Program-made: the position numbers and the translations under genes
Origin: Megaleporinus macrocephalus
Lineage: Eukaryota > Chordata > Actinopteri > Characiformes > Anostomidae
Assembly (NCBI GenBank): GCA_021613375.1
Contig: CM038727.1
Coordinates: forward strand, 1,579,832-1,643,831
Direction: 5' to 3'
Length of the DNA stretch: 64,000 bases
Part shown: piece by piece, positions 46,913-56,008 of the stretch
Layout: every line of letters starts with the position of its first letter
Numbering within the stretch: position 1 is the stretch's first letter
The notes under the pieces: generated by a model
The model's input: only the letters and a program-made list of their open reading frames with translations
Database searches by the model: none
What the model was told of the DNA's origin: nothing

Positions 46913-48115
46913 CAGGGGTTGGACAATGAAACTGAAACACCTGTCATGTTAGTGTGGGGGGTTTCATGGCTAAATTGGACCAGTCTGGTGGCCAGTCTTC
47001 ATTAACTGCACCAGTAAGAGCAGAGTGTGAAGTTCAGTTAGCAGGTAAGAGACAGTTTAGATCAAAATATTACAATAACACAACATTATGGGACGTACCA
47101 GAATTCAAAAGAGGACAAACTGTTGGTGCACGTCTTGCTGGCGCATCTGTGACCAAGACAGCAAGTCTTTGTGATGCATCAAGAGCCACGGTATCCAGGG
47201 TAATGTCAGCAGACCACCAAGAAGGACCATCCACATCCAACAGGATTAACTGTGGACGCGAGAGGAAGCTGTCTGAAAGGGATGTTGGGTTCTAACCCGG
47301 ATTGTATCCAAAAAACAGAAAACCACGGCTGCACCTCAGATCTCCTGTTTCCACCAGAACTGTCCGTCAGGAGCTCCACAGGGTCAGTATACATGGCCGG
47401 GCTGCTACAGCCAAACCTTTGGTCACTCGTGCCAATGCCAAACGTCGGTTTCAATGGTGCAAGGAGATCAAATCTTGGGCTATGAACAATGTGAGACATG
47501 TACTGTTCTCTGATGATCCACCTTTACTGTTTTCCCCACATCCGGGAGAGTTACGGTGTGGAGAAGCCCCAAAGAAGCGGACCACCCAGACTGTTGCATG
47601 TCCAGAGTGAAGCATGGGGGTGGATCAGTGATGGTTTTGGCCCAATACTTGTGCTAGATGGGCGCGTCACTGCCAAGGACTACCGAACCATTCTGGAGGA
47701 CCATGTGCATCCAATGGTTCAAACATTGTATCCTGAAGGTGGTGCCGTGTATCAGGATGATGATGCACCAACACACACAGCAGGACTGGAGAAAGATGAT
47801 TTGATGAACATGAAAGTGAAGATGAACATCTCCCATGGCCTGCACAGTCACCAGATCTAAATATTATTGAACCACTTTGGGGTGTTTTGGAGGAGCGAGT
47901 CAGGAAACGTTTTCCTCCATCAGCATCACGGAGTGACCTGACCACTGTCCTGCAAGAAGAATGCATTAAAGTCCCTCTGACCACTGAGCAGGACTTGTAT
48001 ATGTCATTCCCAAGACCTACTGACGCTGTATTGGCTGCAAAAGGAGGCCCTACACCATACTAATAGATTGCTGTGGTCTAAAACCAGGTGTTTCAGTTTC
48101 ATTGTCCAACCCCTG
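46913..48115 (+). mobile_element. Tc1-like transposon B (1203 bp) with long near-perfect terminal repeats
   Basis: Both ends read CAGGGGTTGGACAATGAAAC inward and continue matching to ACACCTG (about 31 bases). Flanking TA at 46911-46912 and 48116-48117 is the expected target duplication. Inside lies a plus-strand transposase pseudogene. Similar termini are common in teleosts, from memory. Confidence 0.9.
46954..48062 (+). pseudogene. Tc1-family (DD34E) transposase pseudogene
   Basis: DNA-binding region: VPEFKRGQTVGARLAGASV and VTKTASLCDASRATVSRVMS. Middle: VSIHGRAATAKPLVTRANAK and HVLFSDDPP at the first catalytic Asp. The second Asp lies in VYQDDDAPTHTAGL, and the Glu in SPDLNIIEPLWGVLEERVR. 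The gene is broken by an in-frame stop (about 47293-47295), a frame change between 47540 and 47605, a second near 47785-47797, and a TGA (47797-47799) where the family has Trp. Catalytic motifs survive but no intact protein can be made. Confidence 0.88.
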
Positions 48116-48895
48116 TATAAATATATATATAGGTGTCTTTCTTTTTAAAGGAAATGTTTGTCGGGCTGTTTTAGGTTCATTCATACTTTGTATCCGTTCT
48201 TAGGACCTCTCTCTCGTGTCCGTCCTGCTGAAATCAGACAGCTGAACGTTCCTCACTGATTGTGTAAGAGACCAGAGCGAGCGTGCAGGCTTCTGCTGGG
48301 CACAGATTCAGCACTTCGTGCATAGATAAAAGACCTGGAGATGCTTCAGAAAGCGGAGCAGGCTTTGGGTTGTTTTATAGCTGGTTCAGTTATAAATAAT
48401 GTGGTGCGTTACAGATTGGAGACCTGCTTCAGGTGGACCCCCGTTTTAAAAACAGGCTGGTCTCTGGGGAGCGCTCGGGTCTGAACTTGTCTGGGCCTCT
48501 GATTTCTGGTCCAAGCTCTGGTTGAGGAGACTTACCCTGATTAACCTGCAGAGTGTGTCACAACAGGACCGGGAGCATGGCTGGACCGGCTACTCGAGGA
48601 CAGTCTGAATCAGAGGACAACACATGATGCCCCGTCTGGCTGCTCTAATTGCACGCCGCTCGATCAGTGAGAGAGAGACACCACCTTAATCTGCTCTATC
48701 TGCTTTGACGTCAAGCTTAACCCTTTAGCCTCCAGAGGCTTAATCTCTGTTTACTAATCTTAGGAATGCGAGGAGATGCTAATCTGAAGGTGTAGGTTCA
48801 GCAGCAGCAGTCTTTTAATGTTAGATATGAACTATACAATAATAAAAACTTTGAAATCAGTGTCTTTAATCTGAAATTAATTAATTAATATAATA
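48116..48895. other. intergenic, nothing recognised
   Basis: No element end or gene could be identified. Confidence 0.4.
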
Positions 48896-49133
48896 TGATT
48901 CTAATGTAAATATGGACACCAGAAGAGTCAGGGACCACCTATCATTCACTTAGAGTCCAGATTCCAAAACTAAGTTTTCCTATTTTAGTGTTATGATTAA
49001 AAGATAGAGAGAAAGTGAGACTTCTAACAACCACCTGGAAGATGAACAGCACTTTGATCTCTGAGAAAGAGGAGAACATCAAACTGCTTCAGATCTGAGA
49101 ACATCCACAGGTGTTTCTGTCCATCCTTCCACT
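48896..49133. repeat. dispersed repeat fragment shared with 1440-1680 and 44.1-44.7 kb
   Basis: CAACCACCTGGAAGA and CAGATCTGAGAACATCCACA recur in the other copies. It runs directly into the foldback arm. Confidence 0.55.
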
Positions 49134-50409
49134 GTGAGAGTCAGCTCCACTGACCATACAGGACCTCCACTCACTGTCCACTGTATCAGCTCCACTGACC
49201 ATACAGGACCTCCACTCACTGTCCACTGTATCAGCTCCACTGACCATACAGGACCTACACTCACTGTCCACTGTCTCAGCTCCACTGACCATACAGAACC
49301 TACACTCACTGTCCACTGTATCAGCTCCATTGACCATACAGGACCTACACTCACTGTCCACTGTATCAGCTCCACTGACCATACAGAACCTCCACTCACT
49401 GTCCACTGTATCAGCTCCACTGACCATACAGGACCTCCACTCACTGTCCACTGTATCAGCTCCACTGACCATACAGGAGCTCCACTTACAGACTGTAGTT
49501 CATCTGATTCTCTGTATACTTTATTACTCTGTTCTTTAATGATCAGGACCCCCACAGGACCACCACAGAGCAGACACTATTAGGGAGGTGGGTCATTCTC
49601 AGCACTGTAGTGACACTGACGTGGTGGTGGTGTGAGTGGATCAGACACAGCAGTGCTGCTGCTGGAGTGTTTAAACACTGTGTCCACTCACTGTCCACTC
49701 TATTAGACACTCCTACTACTTGCTGGTCCACCTTGTAGATGTAAAGTCAGAGACAGTAGCTCATCTGCTGCTGCACTGTTTGTGTTCCTCTAGTTCTTCA
49801 TCAGTGGACACAGGACGCCGCCCACAGGACACTGGCTACGTTTACATGCAGCCCAATAATCTGTTAATAATCAGATTAATAGCTCAATCGGAATAGAATA
49901 CGTCCATGTATACACATCAATCACAATAGACTAGTCCAATTGAGGTCATTCCGAACACAACCTCTATCTGATTGAAGGAGGTGGTAATCCCGTAAATCAT
50001 CTGTTTAATAGAATAGTAGTCGTGTAAACGTCTGTATCTGATTACATTCCCAATCAGAAAGTTTAAATACGTTCTGCACATGTGCAGTAGCGTCATAGAG
50101 GACGTTTTAACATGGTGGGAGGTAGAGACTGGTCTTCAGAAGAGACAAAGTTTATGATTCAAACTTTAAAAGATTTAAAACAGTGAGCAGGATGGACGAC
50201 TGTAAAGCAGTAACGAGCAGTTCAGACGAGTATATGAGGAAATGAATGACGGTGGTTTACATGAACTATAGAGCAAATTAAAAACAGGAAGTTTCTCAGA
50301 TCGGCCAATCACAGAGCTAAAAATCAGAACGGTGAAATTTTTTTACTAAATTCTGGATGAAGTCATGAGAGATGGACTCCTCGCTAAATTTCTTTCGGGA
50401 TCAATAAAG

Positions 50410-50459
<50 letters not shown>

Positions 50460-51290
50460 ACACGGATGAGAACGGTGTTGCAGGTCGCGGCGTCTTCCTC
50501 TCGCTCTTCTTTAATAAGTAGTGAAATATGTTTTTCTGACTCCTCCAGAATTTTAAAGCAGTTAAAAACACGAGCGTGCTACCTGAAACTCAGGTAACTA
50601 TACTACTGCTGGTCTCACTCTGACTGACCTCGCCTGATGCTTGTTGTCATGGTAACGATTACACAAAGACGTACTCTACACATGCGTGTAACTTTGAATC
50701 CGATTACTTGTCGTGTGCATGTAAACGAAGAGTGTTGAGTAGAGCGAGCATATAAACAACTCAGTCTTAATTTATAATCAGAATTACTTCAATCAGTAAA
50801 CACCAGCACAACACACACTAACACACCACCACCACGTCAGTGTCACTGCAGTGCTGAGAATGACCCACCTCCCTAATAGTATCTGCTCTGTGGTGGTCCT
50901 GTGGGGGGTCCTGATCATTAAAGAACAGAGTAATAAAATATACAGAGAATCAGATGAACCACAGTTTGTAAGTGTAGGTCCTGTATGGTCAGTGGAGCTG
51001 ATACAGTGGACAGTGAGTGGAGGTCCTGTATGGTCAGTGGAGCTGATACAGTGGACAGTGAGTGGAGGTCCTGTATGGTCAGTGGAGCTGATACAGTGGA
51101 CAGTGAGTGGAGGTCCTGTATGGTCAGTGGAGCTGATACAGTGGACAGTGAGTGGAGGTCCTGTATGGTCAGTGGAGCTGATACAGTGGACAGTGAGTGG
51201 AGGACCTGTATGGTCAGTGGAGCTGATACAGTGGACAGTGAGTGTAGGTCCTGTATGGTCAGTGGAGTTGATATAGTGGACAGTGAGTGG
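49134..51290. mobile_element. long inverted-repeat (foldback-type) element with 45-bp repeat arms
   Basis: The left arm has 45-mers at 49140-49480, a linker with GATCAGGACCCCCACAGGAC, then CAGCACTGTAGTGACACTG near 49600. The right arm is the reverse complement: GTCAGTGTCACTGCAGTGCT near 50838, the linker near 50900, and 45-mers at about 50975-51290. Arms are roughly 490 bp. The centre (49630-50810) is filled partly by a nested element. No transposase visible. Confidence 0.7.
49838..50728. mobile_element. nested MITE-like element (about 890 bp)
   Basis: The left end CTACGTTTACATGCAGCCCA and the right end read inward, CTTCGTTTACATGCACACGA, share CGTTTACATGCA. It interrupts the centre of the foldback element. 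Inside, 50393-50459 is GGATCAATAAAGT plus an (ATCT)n run, resembling a LINE 3' tail. Confidence 0.55.
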
Positions 51291-51394
51291 AGATATAAGG
51301 AGGTGGTTGTAATGTTATGGCTGATTGGTGTATGTATGACTGGAACTGAAGGTGGGGTTGGGTGGGAGGTGGATGGGAAGTGCATTACATAAAA

Positions 51395-51620
51395 TATAGG
51401 CAACAGCAGCTTCTCACAGTAAGACGGCCCTGGGTTTGATTCTGTGTGGAGTTTGGATGTTCTCCTCATGTCTGTGTGAGTTTTCTCCTCTGGCGGCTCC
51501 AGTTTCCTTCCACAGTCCAATCACATGCTGCCAGGCAGATTGGAGGTGCTAAATTAGCCTCTCAGGTGTGGGTGGGTGTCTGTGTCTGCTGGACTGAATT
51601 AATGAATCTGAATTTTAAGA
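51395..51620 (+). mobile_element. SINE-like fragment (tRNA-derived family, middle part)
   Basis: CTCACAGTAAGACGGCCCTG, a B-box-like GGGTTTGATTC, then TGTGTGGAGTTTGGATGTTC and TTTCCTTCCACAGTCCAATC follow the order of the family whose head is at 40576-42411. Confidence 0.6.
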
Positions 51621-52301
51621 GCAGTTATACAGTTACGAGCCCAGATGACTAAGAAACTACTGTGAAACTATTAAATCTAGGCTTAGAACGCGGTCAGCAG
51701 GTCACTCGTTGCAGCCGAAACAGCAACAGAGCTGCAACTAGGTCATCAGTCACTGTGTTCCTCAGCAGCACCTGCTCTGATGTCTTCCAGCAGATGATGT
51801 GGGTTTCAGAGCTGCGAGCTCCTCTCTCTGTAGTCGGTGGTGTTTTCCTGGAGCTCTCCTGGACAGCCTACAGAAATAGCACTAATTCAGAGCTCGTCCG
51901 TCCATCCAGACGCTCCACTGAGACCTTCTAACAACCAACCTCTCTTCTCCTTCTCCGCCTGTTCACGGCCGGCTCTGGCGTTCTCGCCACGTGCTGATGA
52001 ATGATTGAATAGATGGAGGGCAGGAGGTTGCGTATGACCTGCTGAGCTGTAACTCAGGCGTGTATACAAAGCTAAGCTAAACTAAAGGCCTCCGAGGGGA
52101 CAGAGGAGCAAAGAGCAAACATCTGATTTCAGTTTAGACCTCCCACACATGCTCCTCTGAAGCTGTGGAGCGTTTACTCCCGGCCTGTTTGGGCTGTGTT
52201 TCGTTACGCGCCAAGTATTTGCCATAATAGAGTTGTTTTGGCAGGAGATGTTTTGAATCGTCATGCTTCCTACCACTAGGTGGCAACACTGCATTGAAGA
52301 A
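51621..52301. other. intergenic, nothing recognised
   Basis: No supported gene or element end. Confidence 0.4.
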
Positions 52302-52590
52302 TACACAGTAGAGTCACATTATTATGACCAGCTAGTATCCAGAGTGACCACCGTGTGCAGTACAGACATCAGCTAGGCGGACTGGGAGACTCAGTAAGGT
52401 CCTGGTAGGAGGTCACAGGTATCTGGAGGTATCATGCTGACTGCAGTGCATCCCACAGCTGCTGGAGGGAGCGTGGAGGAGCATCCATAGAGCCAACACC
52501 TCCATCCAGGTGGTCCCACAGATGCTTAGTTGGGTTCAAGTTTGGGGAGTTAGGGGTCCAGGGTAGTACTCAGAGAACTGCTAGTCGTGT
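52302..52590 (-). mobile_element. Tc1/mariner-type non-autonomous remnant, copy 3, truncated
   Basis: Starts TACACAGTAGAGTCACATTA and follows copies 1 and 2 to about 52575, then diverges. The minus strand keeps the same transposase C-terminal remnant. Confidence 0.7.
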
Positions 52591-52679
52591 GACGTGTGAG
52601 GTTACTGGGGACTGGATGAAAACACTGTGTTGAGGTTTATAAAGTGGGTCAGTTAACAGATGGGGCAGTTGTGGGCTGG

Positions 52680-53073
52680 AAGTTGGGGAACCAGCCTTGT
52701 GACTGGAAGGTCGCCGGTTTGATCCCCTGAACCGACAGGACACGACTGAACAAGATACTAAACCCCCAACTGCTCCCCGGTACTGTGGATAGAGCTGCCC
52801 AGCACTCCGGGCAATTGTGCTAACTGCCCCCTAGTGTGTGTGTTCACTAGTGTGTTTGTTCACCAGTGTGTGTGTGTTTGTGTGTGCGCATTTGGGTGTT
52901 TCACTGCCTCTTAGTGTGTGTGTGTGGGTGTTTCACTGGCCCCTAGAGTGTGTGTTCACTAGTGCGTGTGTGTATGTGGGTGTTTTATTACCCTCTAGTG
53001 GGTGTGTTCACTAGTGTGTGTGTGTGTGTGTGTGTGTATGTGAGTGTTTCATTGCCCTCTAGTGGGTGTGTTC

Positions 53074-53112
<39 letters not shown>

Positions 53113-53209
53113 GGTGTTTCATTGCCCTCTAGTGTGTGTGTTCACTAGTGTGTGTGTGTGTGTGTGTGTATGTGGGTGTTTCATTGCCCTCTATTGTGTG
53201 TGTTTACTA

Positions 53210-53245
<36 letters not shown>

Positions 53246-53465
53246 CATTGCCCTCTATTGTGTGTGTTCACTAGTGTGTATGTGGGTGTTTTATTGCCTT
53301 CTAGTGTGTATGTTCACTAGTGTGTTTGTTCACCAGTGTGTGTGTGTGTGATTGTGTGCGTATTTGGGTGTTTCACTGCCTCTTAGAGTGTGTGTGTAGG
53401 TGTTTCACTGGCCCTCTAGTGTGTGTGTTCACTAGTGTGTGTGTGTGTGGGTGTTCCATTGCCCT

Positions 53466-53497
<32 letters not shown>

Positions 53498-53528
53498 GGT
53501 GTTTCATTGCCCTCTAGTGTGTGTGTTC

Positions 53529-53571
<43 letters not shown>

Positions 53572-53721
53572 TGATTTGGGTGTTTCACTGCCTCTTAGTG
53601 TCTGTGTAGGTGTTTCACTGGCCCCTAGGGTGTGTGTTCACTAGTGTGTGTGTATGTGGGTGTTTTATTGCCCTCTAGTGTGTGTGTTCACCAGTGTGTG
53701 TGTGTGTGGGTGTTTCATTGC

Positions 53722-53763
<42 letters not shown>

Positions 53764-54030
53764 CATTGCCCTCTAGTGTGTGTGTTCACGAGTGTGTATG
53801 TGCGTGGTTGTCTCCTAGTGTGTGTGTTCACTCTATGTATGTGGGTGTTTTACTGCCTCCTAGTGTGTGTTGTCACTAGTGTGTGTGTGGGGGGGTGTGT
53901 GTATGTGTTTGTTTCACTAGCCCCTAGTGTGTGTGTGTTCACAGGTGTGTATGTGCGTGGTTGTCTCCTAGTGTGTGTTTTCACTCTATGTATGTGGGTG
54001 TTTTACTGCCTAGTGTGTGTGTGTTTCTGT
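52680..54030 (+). repeat. SINE with expanded GT-rich tail minisatellite
   Basis: A B-box-like GGTTTGATCCC at about 52728, then CAAGATACTAAACCCCCAAC and CTGCTCCCCGG, typical of a fish SINE body. From 52850 the tail TGTGTTCACTAGTGTGTGTG with GGGTGTTTCATTGCCCTCTA is repeated with (GT)n spacers for about 1.2 kb. Confidence 0.7.
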
Positions 54031-54569
54031 GTGTGTACATCTGATCTACATCTGATTTACATCTGATTTACATCTGATCTACATCTGATCTACATCTGAG
54101 TGCTAATGAAGCAGCTCTATTGAACATGATGTCTAAGGAAGGCCGACTATTCCTACACAGTGTTGACTCCACACTTCCTGGAATGGCGCTGGACGGGCTG
54201 TGGAGTCTGGGAAGCTGGAAGGGGTAGTTAATTAGGGAAAATGAGTGAAAATGGGCTGAAACAGTTCCTGTGTTACTGGAGCTCCTCGATCAGCTTCGGA
54301 ATGTGAAGTGCTACAGTTATAAACTGCCTCCGCCTTCAGGTTTATGTATGCAGTCAGTCGCCTCCAAAACTGTTTGTTTACCTTTAATAGAATCCGTCAA
54401 CAAAGCTATGCAGCGGGACGTTCGTTCCAGCCGTGTTATTTTAATGGGACAGTTAGTTTCCATCTAATGACCAGGGGCGTGGCCAGCAGCTGGGCTGTTT
54501 GGCTTCAGCTCAGAACTCTTTGTAAGTACAAAGACAACAGGGGTCTGTCTAAAAACCTAGTGAGCTCGT
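54031..54569. other. intergenic; short ACATCTGATCT repeat at 54035-54100
   Basis: Six ACATCTGAT(C/T)T units, then sequence without a recognisable feature. Confidence 0.5.
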
Positions 54570-55500
54570 AAGTAGTGCACTGACTCTGTGTCAGCTGTGT
54601 AAGTATCACTGACTCTGGATCAGCTGTATAAGTATCACTGACTCTGGATCAGCTGTGTAAGTATCACTGACTCTGTGTCAGCTGTGTAAGTATCACTGAC
54701 TCTGGATCAGCTGTATAAGTATCACTGACTCTGGATCAGCTGTATAAGTAGTACTGACTCTGGATCAGCTGTATAAGTATCACTGACTCTGTATCAGCTG
54801 TATAAGTATCACTGACTCTGGATCAGCTGTATAAGTAGTACTGACTCTGGATCAGCTGTATAAGTATCACTGACTCTGGATCAGCTGTATAAGTAGTACT
54901 GACTCTGGATCAGCTGTATAAGTATCACTGACTCTGTATCAGCTGTATAAGTATCACTGACTCTGGATCAGCTGTATAAGTAGTACTGACTCTGGATCAG
55001 CTGTATAAGTATCACTGACTCTGGATCAGCTGTATAAGTAGTACTGACTCTGGATCAGCTGTATAAGTAGTACTGACTCTGGATCAGCTGTATAAGTATC
55101 ACTGACTCTGGATCAGCTGTGTAAGTATCACTGACTCTGGATCAGATGTATAAGTAGTACTGACTCTGGATCAGCTGTATAAGTATCACTGACTCTGTAT
55201 CAGCTGTGTAAGTATCACTGACTCTGGATCAGCTGTATAAGTAGTACTGACTCTGGATCAGCTGTATAAGTATCACTGACTCTGTATCAGCTGTGTAAGT
55301 ATCACTGACTCTGGATCAGCTGTATAAGTAGTACTGACTCTGGATCAGCTGTATAAGTATCACTGACTCTGTATCAGCTGTATAAGTATCACTGACTCTG
55401 GATCAGCTGTATAAGTAGTACTGACTCTGGATCAGCTGTGTAAGTATCACTGAATGGATCAGCTGTGTAAGTATCACTGACTCTGGATCAGCTCTGTGAG
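54570..55500 (+). repeat. 29-bp minisatellite, about 32 units
   Basis: Unit GTATAAGTATCACTGACTCT followed by GGATCAGCT; the AGTATC and AGTAGT versions alternate in a block pattern. It ends 450 bp upstream of the chemokine gene. Confidence 0.95.
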
Positions 55501-55749
55501 CATCACTGACTCAAAAAACAGAATGAGTTACACTCTCAGTCCACTAGATGGCGCCAAAGACTTTTTTTGGGTGGGGGCTGCAGAGGGAACAGTCAGATTG
55601 GGGAGCTACTCCTTATATATCTGTATATAGCCTTCTATTATATTCTATACCTTCTATGTAGAACCTCAGAGTATAACTGAAATACTGAATAAATACATTC
55701 TATGGTAATGTGACTGATATGACATGCCTCTATTTATCAAGTCCACCTA

Positions 55750-55953
55750 AAGAACATCAGAGGCTGCGGTAACTGCTTTTGCACGTCCTCGGAAATAAAA
55801 CATGCAGCATAACCAAAAAGTTATTTTCCCCACGTCATTCAGGAACACCATCTTCGCACTTCCTCTTTCAAGTGAACTCATTTTTAGATCTTCACTAAAC
55901 AGCAGCTTCCTATAAGAAGATACAGATCAGGTGAGAAAGCCAGCTCAGCAGTG
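55750..55953 (+). promoter_or_regulatory. putative proximal promoter of the chemokine gene
   Basis: TATAAGA at 55911-55917 lies 43 bases before the ATG, preceded by an ETS-like CACTTCCTCTTTC near 55857-55869. A start of transcription near 55940 would give a very short 5' leader. Motif-level support only. Confidence 0.3.
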
Positions 55954-56008
55954 ATGACTGGCCTGGCCGCTGCAGCTATCATGGCTTGTACCCTCTGGAC
56001 CCTAACAG
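55954..56008 (+). CDS. chemokine exon 1: signal peptide
   Basis: ATG at 55954, 18 codons plus one base, phase-1 donor AACAG/GTAGAC (not a strong donor). The hydrophobic core ends just before Gly-Ala-Lys, a plausible signal-peptidase region. A later ATG at 56028, within intron 1, opens a frame into exon 2 but would lack a good signal peptide. Confidence 0.65.
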
